NCBI GenBank assembly: GCA_033722075.1
Contig: JAWVZU010000061.1
Span: 1-15,790, forward strand
Source: JAWVZU01 sp033722075
GTDB taxonomy: Bacteria > Pseudomonadota > Gammaproteobacteria > Xanthomonadales > SZUA-38
Length of the DNA: 15,790 nucleotides
Reading direction: 5' to 3'
The translations under genes and the position numbers were made by a program. Numbering within the stretch: the first letter of the stretch is position 1; each line of letters begins with the position of its first letter. Below are positions 7,818 to 15,128 of the stretch, one piece after another. The notes beneath the pieces are model-generated. The model saw only the letters and a program-made list of their open reading frames with translations. It made no database searches and was not told where the DNA came from.

Positions 7818-8615
7818 TCAAGCCAGCTCTGCGGCGCGGCGGGTCGCCTCGACGACTGCCTGGATCAGTGCGACCCGAATGCCTCCGGCTTCCAGGGCCA
7901 GCAATCCATCGATGGTGCAGCCGGCCGGGGTGGTGACCGCGTCCTTGAGCAGGGCCGGGTGTTCGCCGGTTTCCAGGGTCATGCGCGATGCCCCCAGCGC
8001 CGTCTGGGCAACCAGCTCGGTGGCCACGTCGCGCGGCAGTCCGACCTTCACGCCCCCCTCGGCCATGGCCTCCAGGACCACATAGACGAAAGCCGCGCCG
8101 CTGGCCGACAGGGCGGTGACCGCATCCATGTGCCGCTCTTCCAGCACCCGCGTGCGCCCGACCGCGTCGAACATTCTCGCCGCCGTGTGCAGGTGTTCAT
8201 CGGTGGCATGGCTGCCGGCACACAGCACGGTCATGCCGGCGCCCAGGCGGGCCGGGGTGTTAGGCATGGCCCGGACCACCGGAATCTCCTCCGGCAGCAA
8301 GGCTTCGATGGCACCAGTGGTGGCCGCGGCGGCGACGGAGATGACCAGCTGTCCGGGCTTCAGGGCCGGGGCAATCTCCTCGGTGATGCGCGAGATGATC
8401 TGCGGCTTGACGCACAGGAGCACCACATCGGCCCCGGCCACCGCAGTGCGATTGTCGCGACCGACCTCCACTCCGACGTCCCGCTTGACGCGTTCGCAGC
8501 TGGCTTCGAGATGCACCGTCGCTGCAACGTCGCGGGCCTTGACGACCCCGGCCTCGATCAATGCACGAATCAGGATGGTCCCAAGCTTGCCTGCGCCGAT
8601 TACCGCCAGTTTCAT
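7818..8615 (-). CDS. proC: Pyrroline-5-carboxylate reductase
   Basis: ProC reduces 1-pyrroline-5-carboxylate to L-proline with NAD(P)H, the last step of proline synthesis, in the cytoplasm. The product is 265 aa, against about 269 in E. coli. It shows the Rossmann loop VIGAGKLG (5-12), LLCVKPQ, the signature RAMPNTPA, the helical ALSASGAAFVYVVLEAMAEGG and the C-terminal TTPAGCTIDGL, which corresponds to the usual TSPGGTT block that lines the substrate site. The start MKLAVIGAGK aligns with the family, and a GGGA lies about 9 nt upstream. It is divergent from the lipoprotein gene at 8731 and is probably the first gene of a minus-strand run with the S9 peptidase and nitroreductase. The functional link with those two is not obvious. 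Confidence 0.95.
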   Translation of the reverse strand: MKLAVIGAGKLGTILIRALIEAGVVKARDVAATVHLEASCERVKRDVGVEVGRDNRTAVAGADVVLLCVKPQIISRITEEIAPALKPGQLVISVAAAATTGAIEALLPEEIPVVRAMPNTPARLGAGMTVLCAGSHATDEHLHTAARMFDAVGRTRVLEERHMDAVTALSASGAAFVYVVLEAMAEGGVKVGLPRDVATELVAQTALGASRMTLETGEHPALLKDAVTTPAGCTIDGLLALEAGGIRVALIQAVVEATRRAAELA

Positions 8616-8668
8616 AGATTCAATCCCATTTTTCTCGCTGCACCGGTCCGCTTATGCCGTTCGGCACA

Positions 8669-8696
8669 TCGACGGGGTGTGCTGGTGTGGTATAAC
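8669..8696 (+). promoter_or_regulatory. Extended -10 promoter for the 8731 lipoprotein operon
   Basis: An extended -10, TGG-TATAAC (8688-8696), has a -35-like TCGACG (8669-8674) 16 nt upstream. It lies about 35 bp before the ATG at 8731. A dyad GGTGT/ACACC (8684-8688 and 8695-8699) straddles the -10. A second inverted repeat, TGCCG-TT-CGGCA (8655-8666), lies just upstream of the -35. Either could be an operator, which is inference. Confidence 0.5.
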
Positions 8697-8730
8697 ACCC
8701 ATTAACGTATCCTTGTCTGGAGATTTTGTC

Positions 8731-10437
8731 ATGTTCAAAGCCATCCGTCTTGCTCTTCCGGGGGCAGCCCTTCTGTTCCTGTTGGGCGGGTGCAGCGACG
8801 CGGAGACCCCGGAGCAGACCGTTGCTTCGGGCGACCCGTCGCCACTGATCCAATATATTCCGGCGGACACGCCCTACGTCGCCGCCAACCAGGAGCCGAT
8901 CCCCGAAGCGGTGATGGACAAGATGTGGTCCTCTGCGGAACCGGTGCTGACCTTTGCCCAGACCCAACTCGCTGAGGGGCTGAAGAAGCTCGAAGGAAAG
9001 ACACTGGACGACGACGAGCGCGTGCTGCAGGCGGTGCTGCGGGAACTGGACGGCAAGCTGAGCCGCTCGGGCCTGAACAGCATCGGACTCGATTTCCGCT
9101 ACTTCGCGGTCTACACGGACGGTGTGCTGCCGACGGTACGGATCAGCCTCAGCGACGGCAATGCCTTTCAGGCGGCCCTGGATCGAATCGAAGCCGCTTC
9201 GGGTAGCGAGTTCATCGCCCAGGAAGCGGCCGGGCAGCGGTTCTACGACATCGGTGACGACACGGTGCGTATCCTCGTTTCCCCGCAGGTCGACCAGCTG
9301 ATCATTACCCTGACCCCGACCGACATTCGCCAGACCGGTGTGGATGCGATCACCGGCGTTTCCCGTCCCGAACGGGACGTCTCCGAGCGGCTTTCCCAGG
9401 TGAACCAGGCCTACGGTCTGCTGCCCTCCGGCACGGTGATCATAGACGCGGTTGCGCTATTCGACCGGATGATCGACGAAAACTCGCCGGCAGCCAGGAG
9501 TCTCTTCGCGGAGCTCCAGACCAGGATGACCCCGACGTGTCACAGCGAAATCCGGGATCTTCTTGAAACGGCACCCCGACTGGTGTCCGGCAATACGGTC
9601 CTGTCCACCAGCGAGATGGAGCAGTTGATGGTCCTCGAACTGGAACCGGGCCTGGCCAGCGACCTGCAGGCAATCGTCACGCCCATGCGCGGCCTGGTGC
9701 CGATGGACCAGGGTTCCATGTACTTCGCCTTTGCGATGAACGTGATGGAAATGAAGCGGATCGCCGCGGAGCGGACTGCGGCCCGCGTCGTTCAACCCTT
9801 TCAATGCGAGAAGTTCGCCAACCTGAACGACCAGCTCCAGCGGTCCCAGGCTCGCCTCGCCCAACCGCTGCCGCCGTTCGTAGGCAACCTCAAGGGGCTG
9901 CGCGTACTGGTCGAGGACTTCGAGCTGGCCGGCGGTCAGCCGAAGGCATCGGGCATGGCCATGGTCGGCATGGACAATCCACAGCTGATCCTCGGCATGG
10001 CCCAGGCCTTCGTTCCGGAGCTCGCTCAGCTGCAGATCGACATGGACGGGACCCCGGTCGCGGTACCCGAGAGCCTGGTCCAGGGACAGGCCGAGAACCC
10101 GCACATCGCCATGATGCCGCACGGGATCGCGTTCTCCGTCGGCAGCGGCCAGGAACGGGAACTGCAGGCGTTTCTCGAGGCAGAACCGCCAATTGCTCCG
10201 GTTCCGCTGGTTGCCTTTTCCTACGACGTTGCGCGACTGCAGGAACTGCAGCAGCGGATGCTCGACCAGAGCAGCGCCTACACGTCCCTGTCGCCGGAAG
10301 AGGAGCAGTCTCGCCAGGCGGTTGCCGATATGCAGCAGGCCCTGCGCGACTACTACGACGTCTTCGGGCGGATTACCGGGCAGGTGCTGATCACCAACCG
10401 GGGCATCGAGATCATCGGGCGGACCACCTTGAACTAG
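8731..10437 (+). CDS. Envelope lipoprotein of unknown function, 568 aa
   Basis: I do not recognise a named family. The N-terminus is a lipoprotein signal with lipobox LLGGC (Cys21). Residue +2 is Ser, which predicts outer-membrane sorting. The start at 8731 has GGAG eight bases upstream; the frame is open far upstream, but those codons are antisense to proC. The mature part begins with LIQYIPADTPYV, reminiscent of DUF3352-like bacterial envelope proteins (weak resemblance). Two regions have a similar layout: around 110-200 (RISLSDGNAFQAALDRI) and around 385-475 (AMVGMDNPQLILGMAQAF). This suggests an internal duplication. Cysteines at 270 and 359, in CHSE and CEKF contexts, could form a disulfide. 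The C-terminus is helical and Gln-rich (QQRML, MQQALRDYY). The next gene follows after 75 bp on the same strand and is probably in the same operon. Confidence 0.8.
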   Translation: MFKAIRLALPGAALLFLLGGCSDAETPEQTVASGDPSPLIQYIPADTPYVAANQEPIPEAVMDKMWSSAEPVLTFAQTQLAEGLKKLEGKTLDDDERVLQAVLRELDGKLSRSGLNSIGLDFRYFAVYTDGVLPTVRISLSDGNAFQAALDRIEAASGSEFIAQEAAGQRFYDIGDDTVRILVSPQVDQLIITLTPTDIRQTGVDAITGVSRPERDVSERLSQVNQAYGLLPSGTVIIDAVALFDRMIDENSPAARSLFAELQTRMTPTCHSEIRDLLETAPRLVSGNTVLSTSEMEQLMVLELEPGLASDLQAIVTPMRGLVPMDQGSMYFAFAMNVMEMKRIAAERTAARVVQPFQCEKFANLNDQLQRSQARLAQPLPPFVGNLKGLRVLVEDFELAGGQPKASGMAMVGMDNPQLILGMAQAFVPELAQLQIDMDGTPVAVPESLVQGQAENPHIAMMPHGIAFSVGSGQERELQAFLEAEPPIAPVPLVAFSYDVARLQELQQRMLDQSSAYTSLSPEEEQSRQAVADMQQALRDYYDVFGRITGQVLITNRGIEIIGRTTLN

Positions 10438-10512
10438 CCTGGATGGCGGCCGGGCTGGCGGCGGTAGGCCATGCCCCGGTAAACTGGAGCGATCCAAAAG
10501 ACCGGGAAGGCC

Positions 10513-11829
10513 ATGGCCCGCCGCCGTTACAAGCGCCGAACGCCCTTATCGACGCAACTATTCCGGCTGCTGCTGATCATCCTGGTCGCAGCGGTCGGCT
10601 TCGGGTTCTATTCCAAGTGGAAGGTCGAACAGACCGTCGCCGGGACGCTGGATGACTGGGCGAGCCAGGTCGCCCCCATCGGCGACCTGCGCTATCTCAA
10701 CGTCACTGCCGGACTGGACGGCGTGCTGTCCATCGATGGGCTGTCGTTTTATCCGTCCGACGCCGCGGACGTCCCGCCGATGATCACCGAGAAGATCTCC
10801 GTGGCCTTTCCACACTTTCTGGCCATGACCGGGATCTATCCGTCCGGCCTGCCACGTCGCCTGTCCGCGACCGCGGAAGGCGTTCGCTTCGACGTGGGGC
10901 TCAGCGGCCGCACAGTTTCCGGCAACCCCTTCGAGGCCCTGGCCTGCGGCGACATCACGGAGTTCGCCGTCCTGGACCTGGAGGCGATGGGCTTCGGCGA
11001 TCCCACCGCGATGATCCGCGCCGGCTACGGCGTTGCCGCACCCGACCAGCTCGACATCAGCCTGACCCAGACCACCGGAGGATTCGCCACCGCGGGCCTC
11101 GAGGCGCGTCTGCAGCTTCCGGGCATCGAGAGCGCAATTCGCAATCGGCGACCGCCGCCGACCGGGGGCAGTCTGGCCATTGTTTCCCTGTCGATCACCC
11201 TGGAGGCAGCGGATTTCAATGTCGCGCGAAACAAGTACTGTGCCGAACTGCTCGGCGGCACACCCCTGGACGCGGTGGCGGCCAATGTCGAGGCAACGCT
11301 TGCGACCATTCAGGACTGGGGGTGGACTCCCTCGGAAGCGGTGCTGGATCAATACGAATCGTTCATCGCAGGCGCCGGCAAGCTGGTGCTGTCCGCCGAG
11401 CCCGCAACGCCGGTGCTTCCGGAATCCTTGGCGGGCCTGACGCCGGTCCAGATCATCGAGCGCTTGAACGTGAGACTGTCGGCGGCCAATCGGGAGCCGG
11501 TCCCGCTCGAGCTGGCGGCGTACGAAGCACCGCCGGTCGAGGTCGAGGAAGGTTCGGGACAGACCATCCTGCGCACCGGCGAATGGCTGCTGGTCGATTT
11601 CGAGGAACTGGGCCAGCACCTCGGCGAAACGGTCCAGATCAACACCCGCCAGCTGCGGCGCTATGACGGACGCCTCGAGGGCGTAGACGACAGCGAAGTC
11701 CGCATAGCGACGCGTGTACCGGGAGGGGACGCCGTCGTGCCCATCGCCCGCAGCCAGATCCGGAACATCAAGGTATTCAAGGTTCGACAGGAAGTCGTCG
11801 AGCCGGAAACGGGCGACAAGCAACCCTAG
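10513..11829 (+). CDS. Membrane-anchored protein of unknown function with Sm-like C-terminus
   Basis: The 438-aa product is not one I can name. It starts with a basic stretch (MARRRYKRR) and a single hydrophobic helix (about 17-33, LFRLLLIILVAAVGFGF), the pattern of an N-in anchored protein with a large periplasmic part. Repeated beta-rich stretches (GLDGVLSIDGLSFYP, LSATAEGVRFDVGLSG) suggest a lipid- or protein-binding scaffold. Cysteines 145 and 243 could pair. The end (about 366-425) reads like a small beta barrel: LGETVQINTRQLRRYDGRL, then EGVDDSEVRI and VPIARSQIRNIKV. That order resembles Sm/Hfq-type strands. A GGAAGG lies two bases before the ATG at 10513, a rather short spacing. It lies 75 bp after the lipoprotein gene and converges on gpsA with 18 bp between stops. 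Confidence 0.75.
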   Translation: MARRRYKRRTPLSTQLFRLLLIILVAAVGFGFYSKWKVEQTVAGTLDDWASQVAPIGDLRYLNVTAGLDGVLSIDGLSFYPSDAADVPPMITEKISVAFPHFLAMTGIYPSGLPRRLSATAEGVRFDVGLSGRTVSGNPFEALACGDITEFAVLDLEAMGFGDPTAMIRAGYGVAAPDQLDISLTQTTGGFATAGLEARLQLPGIESAIRNRRPPPTGGSLAIVSLSITLEAADFNVARNKYCAELLGGTPLDAVAANVEATLATIQDWGWTPSEAVLDQYESFIAGAGKLVLSAEPATPVLPESLAGLTPVQIIERLNVRLSAANREPVPLELAAYEAPPVEVEEGSGQTILRTGEWLLVDFEELGQHLGETVQINTRQLRRYDGRLEGVDDSEVRIATRVPGGDAVVPIARSQIRNIKVFKVRQEVVEPETGDKQP

Positions 11830-11847
11830 CCAGCGGAGAGCTTTCGG

Positions 11848-12876
11848 TCAGCTTTCCCGTTTAGGCTCCCGGGAAAGGAGCAGATCGACGCCTTGCTCGG
11901 GGGTGATCCGGTCGGTGAGGATGGCGAATACGCACTCGGCAATCGGCAACTCGATGGCGTGCTTGCGAGCCAGGCGAACGACCTCCTCGGCAGCACCGAT
12001 ACCTTCCACGACCTGGCCTATCTCTTCCAGGGCCTGGGCCCGGGTCGAACCTTGTCCGAGAGCCAGGCCGAAGCGCCGGTTTCGCGACAGATCACCGGTG
12101 CAGGTCAGGACCAGATCGCCCATGCCGGAGAGCCCCATGAGGGTTTGCCGGGTGGCCCCCATGGCTTCCGCAAGGCGCATCATTTCCGCCAGACCCCGCG
12201 TAATGAGCGCGGCACGGCTGTTGTGCCCCAGGCCGATCCCGTCACAGAGACCGGTGCCGATCGCCAGGACATTCTTGACCGCTCCGCCCAGCTCGGCACC
12301 GATGATGTCGTTGGAGGAATACGCGCGGAAGTTGCCGCCGTGGAGAGCACCCGCCACAAGACGCGCATAGTCGTCGGAGGGTGAGGCGACGACAATCGCG
12401 GTCGGCAGATCCAGCGCGACCTCGCGGGCGAACGAGGGTCCGGTCGCGACCGCCAGGGGCGCGTCCGAACCGAGAATGTCCGCCGCAACCTGGTGGAGCA
12501 GCCGGCCCGAACCGGGCTCGAAACCCTTGCTTGCCCAGGCCACGCCCCGGTTGGAATCGATCATCGGGCGAATCTGCTCCAGGGTCTCCGCAAAGGCGTG
12601 GCTTGGCGTAACCATCAACACCAGCTCCGTATCCGCCAGCGCAGCGTCGAGGTCAGGTTCCAGAGTCAGCGGCCCGGGAAAGCCGATGTCGGGCAGGTAG
12701 CGACGATTTTCCCGCCGCCGCCGCATGGCCGCGATGGCGTCCGCGTCCCGCCCCCACAGGCGCGTGGGACAGCCCTTCCGCGCCAGCTGTATGGCCAACG
12801 CGGTACCCCAGGACCCTGCACCGATCACGGTACAGGTCGGTGTCGACTCCTGAAGCGCGGCTCCCCCCATCGCCAT
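11848..12876 (-). CDS. gpsA: NAD(P)H-dependent glycerol-3-phosphate dehydrogenase
   Basis: GpsA reduces dihydroxyacetone phosphate to sn-glycerol 3-phosphate, the backbone of phospholipids, in the cytoplasm. The product is 342 aa, close to the 339 of E. coli. It contains the nucleotide-binding loop VIGAGSWGTALA (17-28), the motif SKGFE, ATGPSFAREVA, the catalytic lysine K201 in GGAVKNVLAIGTG, and SGMGDLVLTCTGDLSRNRRFG. ATG at 12876 is chosen because GGGG lies about six bases upstream; an ATG two codons later is also possible. It lies 23 bp after secB on the same strand, matching the secB-gpsA order of E. coli. An 8-bp inverted repeat (11852-11859 with 11870-11877) lies inside its last codons but has no U tract. 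Confidence 0.97.
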   Translation of the reverse strand: MAMGGAALQESTPTCTVIGAGSWGTALAIQLARKGCPTRLWGRDADAIAAMRRRRENRRYLPDIGFPGPLTLEPDLDAALADTELVLMVTPSHAFAETLEQIRPMIDSNRGVAWASKGFEPGSGRLLHQVAADILGSDAPLAVATGPSFAREVALDLPTAIVVASPSDDYARLVAGALHGGNFRAYSSNDIIGAELGGAVKNVLAIGTGLCDGIGLGHNSRAALITRGLAEMMRLAEAMGATRQTLMGLSGMGDLVLTCTGDLSRNRRFGLALGQGSTRAQALEEIGQVVEGIGAAEEVVRLARKHAIELPIAECVFAILTDRITPEQGVDLLLSREPKRES

Positions 12877-12899
12877 TTGCAGCCCCGGCCGGGCGCCCG

Positions 12900-13403
12900 C
12901 TAGGCGTTGCCGGCTTCAGCCGCCTGCGCTTGCTGGCGGCGCAGCTGCTCTGCGTAGAGCTGATCGAAATTTACCGGCTGCAGCAGGAGCGGCTGGAATC
13001 CGCCGTGCAGGACCAGATCGGAAATCTGCTGACGCGCGTAGGGGAACAGGATGGTCGGGCAATAGGCACCGAGGGTGGCCTGCAGCTGTTCCTGCTCGAA
13101 GCCGACGATACCGAAGATGCCGGCCTGCTGGACCTCGGCCAGATAAGCCGTCTTGTCGCCCATCTTGCAGGTCACCGTGACGGTCAACACGACCTCGTAG
13201 ATGTTCTCTTCCACGGACTGAACGCGCTGGGTCAGATTCATCTTCAGTTCGGGCTGCCCCGAATCGCTGAAGATGCCCGGCGCGCCGGGGGATTCAAAGG
13301 ATACGTCCTTCAGATAGAGCTTCTGGACCGAGAATTGGGGAGCGCCTGCCTGCTCCTGAGCGCCGGCCTGGGGCGCTTCCGGGCTTTGATTTTCTTCTGC
13401 CAT
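12900..13403 (-). CDS. secB: Protein-export chaperone SecB
   Basis: SecB is a cytoplasmic tetrameric chaperone. It binds unfolded precursors and hands them to SecA at the translocon. The product is 167 aa, slightly longer than the 155 of E. coli because of an N-terminal Gln/Glu/Ala-rich tail. Recognisable blocks are FSVQKLYLKDVSFESPGAP, YEVVLTVTVT, LAEVQQAGIFGI, the near-invariant LGAYCPTILFPYAR, and LQPVNFDQLY. The ATG at 13403 has GGAA about nine bases upstream. It lies between yibN (81 bp upstream) and gpsA (23 bp downstream). Confidence 0.97.
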   Translation of the reverse strand: MAEENQSPEAPQAGAQEQAGAPQFSVQKLYLKDVSFESPGAPGIFSDSGQPELKMNLTQRVQSVEENIYEVVLTVTVTCKMGDKTAYLAEVQQAGIFGIVGFEQEQLQATLGAYCPTILFPYARQQISDLVLHGGFQPLLLQPVNFDQLYAEQLRRQQAQAAEAGNA

Positions 13404-13440
13404 GGTTGTGTTCCGTCAATATTGTCAAAGGTAACGTTTC

Positions 13441-13470
13441 ACTATGCCACGGCGCTACGCGTCGCGGCAA
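13441..13470 (-). promoter_or_regulatory. Possible secB promoter
   Basis: On the minus strand TTGCCG (13465-13470) and CATAGT (13441-13446) are separated by 18 nt, each matching 4 of 6 consensus bases. An imperfect palindrome centred on ACGCGT lies in the spacer. This is a weak call; secB may simply be read from the yibN promoter. Confidence 0.25.
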
Positions 13471-13484
13471 TGTCGAAACTTTCT

Positions 13485-13919
13485 CTATCGCTTGCCCCTG
13501 GTCACGGGAAGCTCGTCGTTGAGCCAGGCCTGGAGGCCACCGTTCAGCCAGTGGACCTGCTGAAAGCCGGCCTTCACCAGTTTCTTGGCGGCCTGCTCGG
13601 AGAGGTGACCGGACTTGCAGTAGACGGCAACCGGGCCGTCCTTGAGCTTGGCAATCTGCTTGGCGCCCGGATCCAGCTGGGTCAGCGGCACATGGACCGA
13701 GTTGATGATGTGGCCCTTTTCGAAATCGCTCTGGCCCCCAACGTCGATCACGGCCGCATCCTGCTGGTTGATCAGGCGGGTCAGCTCGCTGGGCGAGACT
13801 TCCTTGAAACCGCGAAAACGTCGCCCGATCTCCGTCGCCAGCAAGGCGATCGCCAGACCGATGAAGATCAGCGATAAGATGGGATGATTGCCGATGAATT
13901 CCGGCAGCCTTTCCAACAT
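13485..13919 (-). CDS. yibN: Membrane-anchored rhodanese-like protein (YibN)
   Basis: The 144-aa product has one N-terminal transmembrane helix (about 13-30, PILSLIFIGLAIALLATE) and a cytoplasm-facing rhodanese domain: PSELTRLINQQDAAVIDVG, FEKGHI (66-71), the active-site-like loop VYCKSGHLS with Cys101, and the late VHWLNGGLQAW. Rhodaneses transfer sulfane sulfur; the substrate here is unknown. To my memory E. coli YibN lacks a cysteine at this loop position, so this version may be catalytically competent. The N-terminus MLERLPEFIGNHPIL aligns with E. coli YibN, supporting the start at 13919. It is followed by secB and gpsA, as in E. coli, but without grxC between. Its start codon shares bases with the likely envC start on the other strand. 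Confidence 0.92.
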   Translation of the reverse strand: MLERLPEFIGNHPILSLIFIGLAIALLATEIGRRFRGFKEVSPSELTRLINQQDAAVIDVGGQSDFEKGHIINSVHVPLTQLDPGAKQIAKLKDGPVAVYCKSGHLSEQAAKKLVKAGFQQVHWLNGGLQAWLNDELPVTRGKR

Positions 13920-15111
13920 GACCAGGATTTCCGCGCGAAAACAGCAAAGGTGGTGGCAACGGTGGCTAAATCAAGGCACCGTGTTGCTGGCCTGTGCGCT
14001 CGGCCCGGAAATCGCGACCGCCGCTGCCCAGGACAAGGCCGAAGTGGACGCACGTCTCGAGGCGGTTACCGCGCAGATCGAGGCGCTCGAACGGCAGCTC
14101 GCCTCGCGCCGACGCGAACAGGATGCGCTGGGCAGTGAACTGGCCGACATCGAGACCGAACTCGGGGCCATCGCCCGCCGGCAGCGTGCGACCCGGGGCG
14201 AACTGGCCGCGGCGGAGGCGCGTCTCGCGGAACTGGAGGCGGAGCACGGTCGCCTCGAACGCGAACTGGACTCCAGCCGGGAGCAGCTCGCAGCCCAGCT
14301 GCGCTCTGCCTATGCCATGGGACGCCAGGGTTACCTCAAGATGCTCCTCAACCAGGAGGATCCCGCGCTGCTGGGTCGGGTCATGGCCTACTACGACTAC
14401 TTCAATCGGGCGCGACTGGCCCAGATCGGCGCGGTCATCGAACAGCTCCGACAGGTCGCGGCGGTGCGCGAGGAAATCGACCGCACCCGGGCAAACCTGG
14501 TGCGGATCAACGCCGACCTCGACGCGCAGGCGCAGCGCCACCAAGAACACCGTCGGGAACGACAGCAGATCCTGGCCTCGATCAACGCGCGCATCGCCCG
14601 TGGCGAACAGTCGCTGGACGAGGCGCAGGCCGAGCAGGACCGGCTCGAGGCGCTTCTCAAGGAACTGCAGGCGGCCTTTGCGGATATCCCCACCACCCTG
14701 GACGCGCGCCCCTTCGATGCTCGGAGGGGACAGCTGGCCTGGCCCGTGGATGGCCCTTTCGTTCTCGGCCCGGGCCAGGCCAAGAGTGGCGGCATGCATC
14801 GTGCGGGCGCCCTGATCGGCGCGCCGGCGGGCAGCGAGGTGCGGGCTGTCTCCCGGGGCAGGGTGGCCTACGCCGACTGGCTGCGCGGCTTCGGGCTGCT
14901 CACGATCCTCGACCATGGCGACGGCTACATGAGTCTTTACGCCTTCAACGAGTCGCTGTTCAAGGACATTGGCGACTGGGTGGAATCGGGGGAACTGCTG
15001 GCGGTGGTCGGCGACAGCGGCGGGCGCACGGAGCCCGGGCTGTACTTCGAACTGCGCAAGGATGGACGGCCGATCGACCTTGCCGGCTGGTTTGCCTCGC
15101 CCCGCCCCTGA
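13918..15111 (+). CDS. envC: Murein hydrolase activator EnvC
   Basis: EnvC is a periplasmic factor. It activates the amidases AmiA and AmiB at the septum so that daughter cells separate. With ATG at 13918 the protein has 397 aa and an N-terminal signal-like segment (basic RKQQRWWQRW, hydrophobic GTVLLACALG, then ATAAAQ). A long coiled coil (about 40-260) rich in Ala, Glu, Arg and Leu follows, and then a C-terminal LytM/M23 domain (about 285-395). That domain is degenerate: the zinc-site HxxxD is replaced by MHRAGALIGAP, the second HxH region reads LYAFNES, and the last one GLYFELR without His. This is the expected state for a non-catalytic EnvC. Alternative starts are TTG at 13888 and ATG at 13894, the latter with GGGA nine bases upstream; both lie further inside yibN. 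The divergent yibN partner is conserved with E. coli. Confidence 0.93.
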   Translation: MTRISARKQQRWWQRWLNQGTVLLACALGPEIATAAAQDKAEVDARLEAVTAQIEALERQLASRRREQDALGSELADIETELGAIARRQRATRGELAAAEARLAELEAEHGRLERELDSSREQLAAQLRSAYAMGRQGYLKMLLNQEDPALLGRVMAYYDYFNRARLAQIGAVIEQLRQVAAVREEIDRTRANLVRINADLDAQAQRHQEHRRERQQILASINARIARGEQSLDEAQAEQDRLEALLKELQAAFADIPTTLDARPFDARRGQLAWPVDGPFVLGPGQAKSGGMHRAGALIGAPAGSEVRAVSRGRVAYADWLRGFGLLTILDHGDGYMSLYAFNESLFKDIGDWVESGELLAVVGDSGGRTEPGLYFELRKDGRPIDLAGWFASPRP

Positions 15112-15128
15112 CTGCGCTGCCGCGGACC

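Noticed and set aside
8116..8730. Upstream extension of the 8731 lipoprotein frame by 205 codons
   Set aside because: The extension is antisense to proC. The lipoprotein signal, GGAG and extended -10 promoter all support the start at 8731.
9457..10497. 346-codon minus-strand frame opposite the unknown lipoprotein
   Set aside because: The plus-strand frame has a signal peptide, ribosome-binding site and promoter; the antisense frame is low-complexity, with no domain.
10438..10512. Terminator or separate promoter between the two unknown envelope genes
   Set aside because: Only a loose ATGGC/GCCAT pairing and GC-rich sequence are present; no U run, no -10/-35 pair.
10558..11823. 421-codon minus-strand frame opposite the 438-aa membrane-anchored protein
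   Set aside because: The antisense product is Arg/Gln/Gly-rich without any fold signal, while the plus frame has a membrane anchor and a coherent strand pattern.
11852..11877. 8-bp inverted repeat CTTTCCCG/CGGGAAAG as a bidirectional terminator between convergent genes
   Set aside because: It lies inside the gpsA coding end, has a 10-nt loop and no U tract on either strand.
12840..13877. 345-codon plus-strand frame across secB and yibN
   Set aside because: Two well-recognised genes occupy the opposite strand; this frame only mirrors them.
13918..15111. Active M23 zinc endopeptidase
   Set aside because: All zinc-ligand positions of the LytM domain are substituted, so it is an EnvC-type activator and not a hydrolase.
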